Shown here one piece after another: positions 18,367-25,568 of a stretch of 64,000 bases of DNA. The stretch's first letter is position 1; each line of letters opens with the position of its first letter. Under the pieces are notes generated by a model, which worked only from the letters and a program-made list of their open reading frames with translations, had not been told where the DNA came from and searched no databases. The DNA comes from Agrobacterium tumefaciens (GTDB lineage Bacteria > Pseudomonadota > Alphaproteobacteria > Rhizobiales > Rhizobiaceae). The DNA lies in assembly GCF_013318015.2 (NCBI RefSeq), contig NZ_CP115841.1, positions 2,676,501 to 2,740,500 on the forward strand, in the 5' to 3' direction. The position numbers and the translations under genes were made by a program.

Positions 18367-19413
18367 TTAGATTTCGCCGTCCCGCTTGCGCGCATCCTTG
18401 CCCATGACCAGCGGCATGAGAACCGACAGGAACAGAAGTCTGAGAACGTGATGTGATCCGACATAGGCGGTATCGGCATGCATCATCACGGCCATCGCCG
18501 CCATGGTTTCAAGACCGCCCGGCGAATAGGCAATCATCACCGCATTGAGCGGAACGCCTGTAATGTTGGAAATCATCCAGGCGATACTTCCGGCGATCAC
18601 CATCACGGCGATGGTGACGACGAAACCTGCCAGAAAGCCTTTTCGCACATCCATCAGCGACACATTCGAAAAGCGCGTGCCGATGAGACAGCCGATCAGC
18701 ACATAGACCGGCAGGCTGAGCCAGCTCGGAACACCGCCCTCGGTAAGGCCGGTAATATGGGTGCCGATGGAAACCGCGACGCCGCCCAGCAGCAGGGCTG
18801 CGGGAAATCTCCAGCGAAGGAACAGCCATCCCATCGCAAGCGACGCGCCAATGGTCAGGGCCAGTGTGAACAGGCCCATCGGTGGATTGGCGATGAGCGG
18901 TTCCGTGCTGACGAGATCGAAATATTCAACAATCAGCGGCACGGAAAGCGTCAGCGCCAGCACTCGCACGCTTTGCACGATGCTGACGGTCGCAAGGTCG
19001 CTTTTCGTCTCGGCGCCGAGGCTGATGATATAGCTGAGGTGCCCGGGCGAAGCGCCCAGCATTGCCGTCGTCCTGTCGTATCCGAAGCCGTAATGCAGGA
19101 TCCAATAGGCGACATACAGCATGATGACGACTGCAACGAGCACGATGACGAAGCTCAGTGGCCATGTCTTCGCGGCATCGATCACCGACGGCGTTACGCT
19201 CGTTCCCATCGAAATGCCGACCACAACGAAACAGGCATTGCGGATGAAGGCGGGAATCCCAAGCTTCACGCCCGCCAGTCCCGTAATCGTCACGGCGAGC
19301 GCCGGACCGGACAGAAACGGCGCTGGAACGTTAAGGAGACTGGCAAGCAGCGCACCCATGCTGCCGACGAGCGCGGTAAGTGCAAATGTATGGAATTCAG
19401 GCTTGATGATCAT
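18367..19413 (-). CDS. AbrB-family membrane protein (putative transporter/regulator)
   Basis: Integral membrane protein of 348 residues with about ten hydrophobic segments in two halves, each containing a GxxPGHLSYI/SPGGLETM-like loop (ASPGHLSYIISLG near 140-152 and AYSPGGLETMAAMA near 305-318). These loops mark the AbrB family (older annotations: ammonia monooxygenase-like). Function is not firmly known; transport of a small organic acid or amine is a guess. The ORF can start at TTG 19437, but ATG 19413 gives a normal N-terminus. It is downstream of rirA on the same strand, separated by a good terminator. Confidence 0.7.
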   Translation of the reverse strand: MIIKPEFHTFALTALVGSMGALLASLLNVPAPFLSGPALAVTITGLAGVKLGIPAFIRNACFVVVGISMGTSVTPSVIDAAKTWPLSFVIVLVAVVIMLYVAYWILHYGFGYDRTTAMLGASPGHLSYIISLGAETKSDLATVSIVQSVRVLALTLSVPLIVEYFDLVSTEPLIANPPMGLFTLALTIGASLAMGWLFLRWRFPAALLLGGVAVSIGTHITGLTEGGVPSWLSLPVYVLIGCLIGTRFSNVSLMDVRKGFLAGFVVTIAVMVIAGSIAWMISNITGVPLNAVMIAYSPGGLETMAAMAVMMHADTAYVGSHHVLRLLFLSVLMPLVMGKDARKRDGEI

Positions 19414-19517
19414 TGCGACGCTGGCTGATTGCTTCAAAAAAGCTCGCGACCAAATGCGCCGCTTCGTCTCCTGGCGTCAACACGCTCGACCAAAAATATT
19501 GCATTTCCGAAGTATTC

Positions 19518-19553
19518 TATAAAAGAAAAGCCCGTGACCTGCGGACACGGGCT
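19518..19553 (-). terminator. rirA terminator
   Basis: AGCCCGTG (19529-19536) pairs with CACGGGCT (19546-19553) around a nine-base loop. Read on the minus strand the hairpin is followed by CTTTTCTTTTATAG, a standard U-rich tail, 31 bp past the rirA stop. Confidence 0.85.
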
Positions 19554-19583
19554 AGCGCAATTGTTGCTTGGGCAATGGGATGA

Positions 19584-20054
19584 TCAGGCGGCCGGCAAGG
19601 CGGCGATCTTCGGCATTTCCGTGTCGATGCCGAGCAGGAAGTTGATCTGCGGCCGCGCCTTGACGAGATCGTCGATGGAATATTCCGCCAGCACATCGAA
19701 GAAGGCATTGAGCGCCTTGCGAAGCGCCGAGTTGAGGCCGCAGCTATCCACAAGCGGACATTCGACAGCACCGTCCTCGAAGCATTCCGCCATGGCAAAA
19801 CTGTCTTCGGTCACCTTCACCACGTCAAACAGGCTGATTTTCTCAGCGGGTTTACCAAGACGCACGCCGCCGTTACGGCCGCGCACGGTTTCCACCAGAC
19901 CGGCCTTGTTGAGCGGCTGCAGAATTTTGAAAAGGAACAGCTCAGATACGCCATAAGCCCTGGCGATCTCCGGAATGCGGCTCAACTTGCCTTCATTTGC
20001 GGCGCAATACATCAACATGCGAACGGCATAGTTGGTCTGTTTGGTCAAACGCAT
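19584..20054 (-). CDS. rirA: Iron-responsive Rrf2 regulator RirA
   Basis: Global iron repressor of Rhizobiales: an Fe-S-cluster Rrf2 protein that shuts off iron-uptake genes when iron is replete. The 156-residue product has an N-terminal winged helix (MRLTKQTNYAVRMLMYCAA start, recognition region SELFLFKILQPL) and the wing GRNGGVRL. Three cysteines in the AECF, ECPLV and DSCGL segments (near residues 91, 99 and 105) are the cluster ligands; another Cys is near 17. Start ATG 20054 has GGAG six bases upstream. It is divergent from fbpA. The shared 173 bp hold an Irr-like dyad and an IRO-like box, which points to regulation of both genes by Irr and/or RirA itself. Confidence 0.93.
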   Translation of the reverse strand: MRLTKQTNYAVRMLMYCAANEGKLSRIPEIARAYGVSELFLFKILQPLNKAGLVETVRGRNGGVRLGKPAEKISLFDVVKVTEDSFAMAECFEDGAVECPLVDSCGLNSALRKALNAFFDVLAEYSIDDLVKARPQINFLLGIDTEMPKIAALPAA

Positions 20055-20093
20055 GCTGGTCTCCTAACTCTCAATGTGGAGTTATATAGTCTC

Positions 20094-20128
20094 TTTTTCA
20101 GTTTAGAACAATTCCAGAAACTGAAAAA
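20094..20128. promoter_or_regulatory. 35-bp dyad containing an Irr/ICE-like box between rirA and fbpA
   Basis: TTTTTCAGTTT (20094-20104) and AAACTGAAAAA (20118-20128) are perfect 11-base arms. Within, TTTAGAA-CAA-TTCCAGA (20102-20118) matches 12 of 14 fixed positions of the Irr/ICE consensus TTTAGAA-N3-TTCTAAA. It lies 40 bp upstream of the rirA start, where a bound regulator could block its promoter. Confidence 0.6.
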
Positions 20129-20183
20129 ACTGGCAGCGATCCGATATTTCTCGGACAGCCTTGTTGACCGCTTTGATGATTCA

Positions 20184-20198
20184 TGAACAAACAAGTCA
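20184..20198 (+). promoter_or_regulatory. IRO-like box (TGA-N9-TCA) before fbpA
   Basis: TGA, nine bases, TCA fits the iron-responsive operator bound by RirA. It begins 44 bp upstream of the fbpA ATG, in the spacer shared with rirA. The motif is short and chance matches are common; position is the main support. Confidence 0.45.
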
Positions 20199-20227
20199 AG
20201 AATCTGAATGTAATGGAGGCATTCTTA

Positions 20228-21277
20228 ATGGCAAGCTTGAAATCGTGTTTTTCCGCTGCCGTTTTTTCGGGTCTGACGATCCTCTCGGCCGCGCCCGCTG
20301 CTTTTGCGGACGGCGAGGTGAACGTCTATTCCTACCGGCAGCCCGAGTTGATTCAGCCGCTGCTCGATGCCTTCACGAAAGAAACGGGCATAGAGGCCAA
20401 CGTTCTCTTCCTCGACAAGGGTCTGGTGGAGCGCATTCAGGCAGAAGGCGTCAATTCGCCGGCCGACGTGCTGTTGACGGTCGATATCGCCCGGCTTGTC
20501 GAGGCGAAAGAAGGCGGCGTCACACAGCCGGTGCTGAACGATCCCGTCATTGAAAAGGATATCCCAGCCAATCTGCGCGATCCGCAAGGCGAATGGTTCG
20601 GCCTGACGACGCGTGGCCGCGTGGTATATGCCTCGAAGGAGCGGGTCACCCAGAAAGACATCACCTATGAAGAGCTTGCCGATCCGAAATGGAAGGGCAA
20701 GATCTGCATTCGCGACGGCCAGCATTCCTACAATATCGCGCTGATCGCCTCGATGATCGCCCATCATGGCGTCGATTATACCCGGACATGGCTGACCGGC
20801 CTTAAGAACAATCTTGCCCGCAAGCCTGATGGAACAGACCGCAGCCAGGCCAAATCGATCTTTTCCGGCGAATGCGATATCGCGCTCGGCAATACCTATT
20901 ATGTCGGCCTGATGCTGACCAACGACCGCGAGCCGGAGGAAAAGGTCTGGGCGGGATCGGTGCGGGTGATCTTTCCCAATGCGGGAGATCGCGGAACGCA
21001 TGTGAATATTTCCGGCATGGCGCTGACCAAATACGCACCCAACAAGGACAATGCGCTGAAGCTGATGGAATTCTTGGCATCGCGCGAGGCGCAGGAAATC
21101 TATGCCAAGCAGGTCTTCGAATACCCGGTGCTGCCCGGCGCGGAGCCTTCCGATGTCGTGAAGGGCTTCGGCCCCATCAATCCGGACAAGCTGCCACTGA
21201 CGGATATTGCCGCCCACCGCAAACAGGCATCCGAGCTGGTGGACGAAGTGGGTTTCAACGACGGCCCGACCAATTGA
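20228..21277 (+). CDS. fbpA: Periplasmic ferric-iron-binding protein (FbpA/AfuA type)
   Basis: Transferrin-like periplasmic receptor that would hand Fe(III) to an FbpBC-type importer. The product has 349 residues from ATG 20228, which has GGAGG eight bases upstream; an upstream ATG at 20183 is in frame but overlaps the IRO-like box. The signal peptide is cleaved after AFA near residue 24. Motifs are VNVYSYRQPELIQPLLDAF at the mature N-terminus and a paired-Tyr region (NTYYVGLML) usual for iron coordination. No permease or ATPase gene follows: mmsA converges from the other side. It must therefore work with a transporter encoded elsewhere. Iron control is inferred from RirA adjacency. Confidence 0.88.
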   Translation: MASLKSCFSAAVFSGLTILSAAPAAFADGEVNVYSYRQPELIQPLLDAFTKETGIEANVLFLDKGLVERIQAEGVNSPADVLLTVDIARLVEAKEGGVTQPVLNDPVIEKDIPANLRDPQGEWFGLTTRGRVVYASKERVTQKDITYEELADPKWKGKICIRDGQHSYNIALIASMIAHHGVDYTRTWLTGLKNNLARKPDGTDRSQAKSIFSGECDIALGNTYYVGLMLTNDREPEEKVWAGSVRVIFPNAGDRGTHVNISGMALTKYAPNKDNALKLMEFLASREAQEIYAKQVFEYPVLPGAEPSDVVKGFGPINPDKLPLTDIAAHRKQASELVDEVGFNDGPTN

Positions 21278-21308
21278 CGCCGTTTGCACACCTGTGACCG
21301 GTTAGGAT

Positions 21309-21343
21309 ACCGGCGGGTCAATCGCCCGCCGGTTGATTGTTTA
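21309..21343 (+). terminator. Terminator after fbpA
   Basis: ACCGGCGGG (21309-21317) and CCCGCCGGT (21325-21333) form a 9-bp GC-rich stem with a seven-base loop, followed by TGATTGTTTA. The tail is moderately T-rich on the plus strand only, 32 bp past the fbpA stop. Confidence 0.65.
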
Positions 21344-21355
21344 GAGACGCATTGC

Positions 21356-22852
21356 TTACTTCATCGTCGGCATGACGAATTCGGCACCCGATTTGATGCC
21401 GGACGGCCAGCGCGAGGTGATCGTCTTGGTCTTCGTCCAGAACTTGATCGAATCCGTTCCGTGCTGGTTGAGATCGCCGAAGCTCGAGGCCTTCCAGCCG
21501 CCGAAGGAGTGGTAGGCGAGCGGAACAGGGATCGGAACGTTGATGCCGATCATGCCGATATTGATGCGGCTGGCGAAGTCACGCGCAGCATCGCCGTCAC
21601 GGGTGTAGATCGCAACACCGTTGCCATATTCATGCTTCATCGGCAGTTCCAGCGCGTCTTCGTAGTTCTTGGCGCGAACGACGGAGAGAACAGGTCCGAA
21701 GATTTCCGTCTTGTAGATGTCCATGTCAGGGGTGACGTGGTCGAACAGGCAGCCACCGACGAAATAGCCGTCTTCATAACCCTGGAGCTTGAAGTCGCGG
21801 CCATCGACCAGCAGTTTCGCGCCCTGCTCGACACCGCTGTCGATCAGACCCTTGACGCGCGTTTGCGCTTCCTTGGTAACGAGCGGGCCCATATCGGCCT
21901 TGTCGTCGGTGTAGGGGCCGATCTTTAGTGCTTCGATCTGCGGGATGAGCTTTTCAACGAGACGGTTGGCCGTTTCTTCGCCAACCGGAACCGCAACCGA
22001 CACCGCCATGCAGCGCTCGCCGGCCGAACCGTAACCGGCGCCCATCAAGGCGTTCACGGCCTGATCGAGATCGGCATCAGGCATGATGATCATGTGGTTC
22101 TTCGCGCCGCCGAAGCACTGTGCGCGCTTGCCGTTCATGGCGGCAGTACCGTAGACGTAGCGGGCAATCGGCGTCGAGCCGACGAAGGAAACCGCGCCGA
22201 TATCCGGATCCGTCAGGATGGCGTCGACAGCGCCCTTGTCACCATTGACGACGTTGAGGATGCCGGCCGGAAGACCTGCCTCGATCATCAGTTCGGCAAG
22301 GCGGATCGGCAGGGACGGATCGCGCTCGGAAGGCTTGAGGATAAAGGCGTTGCCGCAGGCGATTGCCGGCGCAAACATCCACATTGGGATCATGCCGGGA
22401 AAGTTGAACGGCGTGATGCCCGCACCGATGCCGACCGGCTGGCGGATCGAATACATGTCGATGGCGGGACCTGCGCCCTCGGTGAACTCACCCTTCTGCA
22501 GATGCGGAATGCCGCAGACGAATTCGCAGACTTCGAGGCCGCGCACGATATCGCCCTTGGAATCTTCGACGGTCTTTCCGTGCTCGCTGGAGAGCAGCAC
22601 CGCCAGTTCATTCATGTCGCGGTTCAGAAGTTCGACGAACTTGAAGAAAACGCGGGCGCGGCGCTGCGGGTTGGTGGCGGCCCACTTCGGCTGTGCCGCT
22701 TTTGCGCTTTCCACGGCAGCGCGCAGCTCGGCGTCGCTGGCAAGCGCGACAGTCGCCTGCACTTCGCCGGTTGCCGGGTTGTAGACGTTAGATGTGCGTC
22801 CACTGGTGCCGGACACATGCTTGCCGTTGATGAAATGACCGATTTCCCTCAT
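21356..22852 (-). CDS. mmsA: Methylmalonate-semialdehyde dehydrogenase (acylating)
   Basis: CoA-dependent aldehyde dehydrogenase of valine and/or myo-inositol catabolism, converting methylmalonate or malonate semialdehyde to propionyl- or acetyl-CoA. The product has 498 residues. The start at ATG 22852 is set by a GGAGG site; a longer frame to 22894 lacks one. MmsA marks are ITPFNFPGMIPMWMFAPAI (about 146-164), a CFGGAKNHMI motif where ordinary ALDHs have a Glu, the catalytic Cys in GSAGERCMAVSVAVPVG, and FGPVLSVVR near the C-terminal third. Its divergent neighbours include a LysR regulator, probably its controller. Confidence 0.93.
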   Translation of the reverse strand: MREIGHFINGKHVSGTSGRTSNVYNPATGEVQATVALASDAELRAAVESAKAAQPKWAATNPQRRARVFFKFVELLNRDMNELAVLLSSEHGKTVEDSKGDIVRGLEVCEFVCGIPHLQKGEFTEGAGPAIDMYSIRQPVGIGAGITPFNFPGMIPMWMFAPAIACGNAFILKPSERDPSLPIRLAELMIEAGLPAGILNVVNGDKGAVDAILTDPDIGAVSFVGSTPIARYVYGTAAMNGKRAQCFGGAKNHMIIMPDADLDQAVNALMGAGYGSAGERCMAVSVAVPVGEETANRLVEKLIPQIEALKIGPYTDDKADMGPLVTKEAQTRVKGLIDSGVEQGAKLLVDGRDFKLQGYEDGYFVGGCLFDHVTPDMDIYKTEIFGPVLSVVRAKNYEDALELPMKHEYGNGVAIYTRDGDAARDFASRINIGMIGINVPIPVPLAYHSFGGWKASSFGDLNQHGTDSIKFWTKTKTITSRWPSGIKSGAEFVMPTMK

Positions 22853-22898
22853 GGGGCTTTCCTCCGCTATTTTTTGATGGGTGCAGCATTGCACTTGA

Positions 22899-22910
22899 AT
22901 TTGTACAAAT
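22899..22910. promoter_or_regulatory. 12-bp palindrome upstream of mmsA
   Basis: ATTTGTACAAAT is a perfect palindrome 47-58 bp before the mmsA start, in the 175-bp region between mmsA and the divergent monooxygenase-LysR pair. It fits the T-N11-A layout of LysR-type operators and is a candidate site for the regulator at 23339-24220. Confidence 0.45.
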
Positions 22911-23027
22911 CAATGAACTCAGATAAGAAACCGTTGTGCGTAAATTGAAGCAAGGCGAGCATTTTGAGGGTAGCGGCGGATTTCCGACACCCACACGTTC
23001 GCCGCTCAACAGAAGGTCAGAAGCTTG

Positions 23028-23342
23028 ATGAGCGATGAACCGGTCGTGCGGATGGCTGAAATCCAAATCGATCCAACCCAGCTGGATGCCTATCGCAGAC
23101 TGCTTGCAGAAGAGATCGAAGCTTCGGTCAGCCTGGAAATTGGTGTGCTTGCATTAAATGCGGTGGCAATTAAAGGCAGCCCGGAAAAGATTCGCATCCT
23201 CGAAGTCTACGCGGACCGGGCGGCATATGAAGCGCATCTGCAAACGCCGCATTTTCTGAAATACAAAGAGGGTGTGGCAGGAATGGTGACGTCGCTGACC
23301 TTGCTTGACGTCGAACCCATAATGCTGCGCAGCAAACCATGA
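23028..23342 (+). CDS. Antibiotic-biosynthesis-monooxygenase (ABM) fold protein
   Basis: Small cytoplasmic protein of 104 residues with a ferredoxin-like ABM/quinol-monooxygenase fold: VRMAEIQIDP strand at the start, RILEVYADRAAYEAHLQTPHFLKYKEGV in the middle (the EAHxxTPHF motif is the family hallmark) and a closing strand. Such proteins oxidise quinols or act on reactive aldehydes, but the substrate here is unknown. The likely start is ATG 23028 with AGAAGG upstream; TTG 23025 immediately precedes it. It overlaps the LysR gene by ATGA, so the two are co-translated and both probably relate to mmsA. Confidence 0.75.
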   Translation: MSDEPVVRMAEIQIDPTQLDAYRRLLAEEIEASVSLEIGVLALNAVAIKGSPEKIRILEVYADRAAYEAHLQTPHFLKYKEGVAGMVTSLTLLDVEPIMLRSKP

Positions 23343-24220
23343 ATTGGGATGACGTCCGCATCTTCCTCGCCGTTGCCCGCTCCGGGCAGATCCTTGCCGC
23401 ATCGAAACGGCTCGGACTCAACCACGCAACGCTTTCGCGGCGATTGACGTCGCTGGAGCAGGCACTGAAGACCCAATTATTTATCCGCCGGACGAACGGT
23501 TGCGAACTGACCGAAGAAGGTCAGTTGTTTTTGGGCGCCGCCGAGCGCATGGAAACCGAAATGCTGAATGCGCAGGCAAATCTCGGTCGTGTCGATACGG
23601 CAGTGGCGGGAACGGTGCGCATCGGCGCGCCCGATGGTCTTGGGGTTTCTTTTCTTGCGCCACGGCTTGGCCGGCTGACCGCGCGTTATCCCGACCTAAA
23701 AATCCAGCTCGTGCCGGTTCCGCGCTCCTTTTCCCTGTCGCAGCGAGAGGCCGATATCGCCATCACCATCGAGCGGCCGGAACAGGGTAGGCTGATGTTT
23801 TCCAAGCTCACCGACTATTCGCTGGGGCTCTACGCATCGAAGTCCTATCTCTCCGAATATGGAACGCCGGCGGATGTGGAAACACTCAAGCGCCATCGGC
23901 GCATCGGCTACGTCGAGGATCTGATCTTCTCGCCTTCTCTGAACTATACCGGCGAGATCATGCGCGACTGGGACGCCGCCTTTGAAATCTCCAGCGCCAC
24001 CGGTCAGACCGAGGCGGTGCGCTCGGGCGCCGGTATCGGCATCCTGCATAATTACATTGCCGGACAATATCCCGAACTTCTGCGGATCATGCCGCATATG
24101 AGCATAAGCCGGTCCTATTGGACGGCCTATCACGAATCCGCCCGTCAGTTGGTCCGCGTGCGCACGGTGGTCGATTTTCTCCAGGAACTCGTTGCCGAAG
24201 AGAAGCGCATGTTCGCGTGA
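23339..24220 (+). CDS. LysR-family transcriptional regulator
   Basis: DNA-binding regulator, 293 residues. The winged helix-turn-helix is at about 1-60 (MNWDDVRIFLAVARSG, then LNHATLSRRLTSLEQAL), followed by a periplasmic-binding-like effector domain from about 90. Its start codon overlaps the stop of the ABM-fold gene (ATGA). Because the pair diverges from mmsA, it probably controls mmsA and the ABM gene. The WDDVRIFLAVAR opening resembles LysR regulators found next to mmsA in other Rhizobiaceae; this is recalled, not searched. Confidence 0.85.
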   Translation: MNWDDVRIFLAVARSGQILAASKRLGLNHATLSRRLTSLEQALKTQLFIRRTNGCELTEEGQLFLGAAERMETEMLNAQANLGRVDTAVAGTVRIGAPDGLGVSFLAPRLGRLTARYPDLKIQLVPVPRSFSLSQREADIAITIERPEQGRLMFSKLTDYSLGLYASKSYLSEYGTPADVETLKRHRRIGYVEDLIFSPSLNYTGEIMRDWDAAFEISSATGQTEAVRSGAGIGILHNYIAGQYPELLRIMPHMSISRSYWTAYHESARQLVRVRTVVDFLQELVAEEKRMFA

Positions 24221-24336
24221 CATCGAAATTGCCGATTTATTAGTACTATTAATACGCGACTCCTCCCGCTTCGGGCTTGACAAACGAGGGCTGGCTGAAC
24301 GACCAATGCAGCCATTGGGAGAGAACGGAACCTGAC

Positions 24337-25257
24337 ATGCCGAATATATTACGAAAGCTTTCGCCGACTGGCCTCGGCGTGGCCGTCATGCTGCTTGGAA
24401 TGCTGCTTTTCGCGTTGAACGACGCTATGGGAAAATGGCTAGTTTCGACCTACAGCCAGGGGCAGGTGATCCTCATCCGCAGCGTCGCTGCCCTTGTCAT
24501 TCTGGTTCCGATCGTGTGGAAAGGCGGTCTTTCCGGCCTCATGAAAATCGAGCGACCGTCTCTCCAGGTGGCGCGCGTATTCTTCTCCACCGCCGAGCTT
24601 TTCTGTTTCTATTTCGCAGTCGCTGCTCTGCCGCTGGCAGACGTGATGACCTACTGGCTCGCCGCCCCCATTTATGTGGCGGCTCTATCGCCGTTTCTCC
24701 TGGGAGAAAAGGTCGGCTGGCGTCGCTGGACGGCCATCGCCATTGGTTTCGTCGGTGTTCTCATTGCCTTGCAGCCAAGCTCGGCAAGCCTCACCTCGGC
24801 CGCACTGTTTTCCATTCTCGGCAGCGCCGCCTTCGCCTTCATGATGTTGTCCGGACGCCAGCTACGCAACACGCCCGATACGGTGCTCGCTTTCTGGCAG
24901 ATCATCGGTGCGGGGCTTGCGGGCCTCGTTGCGGTGTTCGTCACGCCGTCTGGCTGGTTGCCGGTCCAGTCCGGTTTCGATCTCGCTTTCCTCGGCCTGC
25001 TCGGCGTGGTCGCCATGGCGGCGCATGTGCTGGTCAACCGCGCTCTGAAGCTCGCGGACGCCGCGACCGTCGCGCCGCTGCAATACACATTGCTGCTCTG
25101 GGCGGTGGTCTTTGGCTGGCTGTTCTTTGGTGATGTGCCGCAGACCAGTATCGTCGTCGGTGCGGGCCTGATCGTTCTTTCCGGCCTTTATATTTTCTTC
25201 CGTGAAAATACGCTCAAACGCGGTCGCGAAAAGGTGGATATACTGGCTGCGGACTAG
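24337..25257 (+). CDS. DMT-superfamily (EamA) transporter
   Basis: Inner-membrane exporter-type protein of 306 residues with ten predicted helices in two EamA repeats (repeat 1 about 15-140, repeat 2 about 160-285). The conserved helix-3/4 region reads STAELFCFYFAVAALPLADV, and the second repeat ends with QYTLLLWAVVFGWLFFGDVPQ. The start is ATG 24337; the frame open from 24277 adds a polar stretch unlike the family. Substrate is unknown. The frame continues 25 codons past the TAG without interruption (see findings). Confidence 0.8.
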   Translation: MPNILRKLSPTGLGVAVMLLGMLLFALNDAMGKWLVSTYSQGQVILIRSVAALVILVPIVWKGGLSGLMKIERPSLQVARVFFSTAELFCFYFAVAALPLADVMTYWLAAPIYVAALSPFLLGEKVGWRRWTAIAIGFVGVLIALQPSSASLTSAALFSILGSAAFAFMMLSGRQLRNTPDTVLAFWQIIGAGLAGLVAVFVTPSGWLPVQSGFDLAFLGLLGVVAMAAHVLVNRALKLADAATVAPLQYTLLLWAVVFGWLFFGDVPQTSIVVGAGLIVLSGLYIFFRENTLKRGREKVDILAAD

Positions 25258-25466
25258 ACATTTCCTCTGTTTACCCGTGATGTTGCCGCCGAAATCATCA
25301 CGGGACTTGACGAAGAGGTGATCTTCGAGGAGTAAGAGAAGGTCCTGCGATCATATGTCTCGCAAGGGCAGAGGAAACAAAGGTGCCGGGCCCCTCTGGC
25401 GAGAGTTTTACGGCGCTCTCGTGATGTCGGTACCGCCTGCAAAAATTGGCCGGCGGATTAAAAACT
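25258..25466 (+). other. Gene-free leader region with a long hairpin
   Basis: Between the DMT stop and the leader ORF I see no conventional gene. The first 78 bp (25258-25335) stay open in the DMT frame and read as acidic protein. Then TCTCGC (25358-25363) pairs with GCGAGA (25399-25404) and, inside it, CAGAGG (25369-25374) with CCTCTG (25393-25398), leaving an AAGGG bulge on the 5' side only: a two-part helix of 12 bp. It could be a structured mRNA leader or a transcription end of the upstream gene, though no T-run follows. Confidence 0.4.
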
Positions 25467-25568
25467 ATGAAAAACCTGAATGTGCTTCGCGCGCGTGCTT
25501 TCTGCGTGCGGCCCGACGTCCTGCGTCGTTCCGCAATCGCTCTCGTTACCGGAGGTAACCGGACATGA
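25467..25568 (+). CDS. Candidate 33-codon leader ORF overlapping the TerC-like gene
   Basis: ATG 25467 opens a 33-residue ORF rich in arginine (six Arg) that ends at TGA 25566-25568, overlapping the ATG of the next gene as ATGA. GGCGGA lies ten bases before its ATG. GTTACC (25545-25550) and GGTAAC (25554-25559) within its last codons can form a hairpin that takes up part of the GGAGG used by the downstream gene, so translating this ORF would free that site. No homology is recognised; the call rests on overlap and on the hairpin. Confidence 0.45.
   Translation: MKNLNVLRARAFCVRPDVLRRSAIALVTGGNRT
25545..25559 (+). promoter_or_regulatory. Hairpin masking the Shine-Dalgarno of the TerC-like gene
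   Basis: GTTACC-GGA-GGTAAC: a 6-bp perfect stem with a three-base loop. The ribosome site GGAGG (25551-25555) spans the loop and the 3' arm, nine bases before ATG 25565. Confidence 0.5.

Noticed and set aside
25355..25558. 67-codon plus-strand ORF in the DUF475 leader
   Set aside because: Runs through the helix at 25358-25404, has no ribosome site and no link to the downstream start; the ORF at 25467 fits better.
25258..25564. Possible yybP-ykoY Mn riboswitch for the TerC-like gene
   Set aside because: The conserved GGGGAGUAGC and paired loop segments are not seen; only GGAGUAA occurs by chance at 25329.
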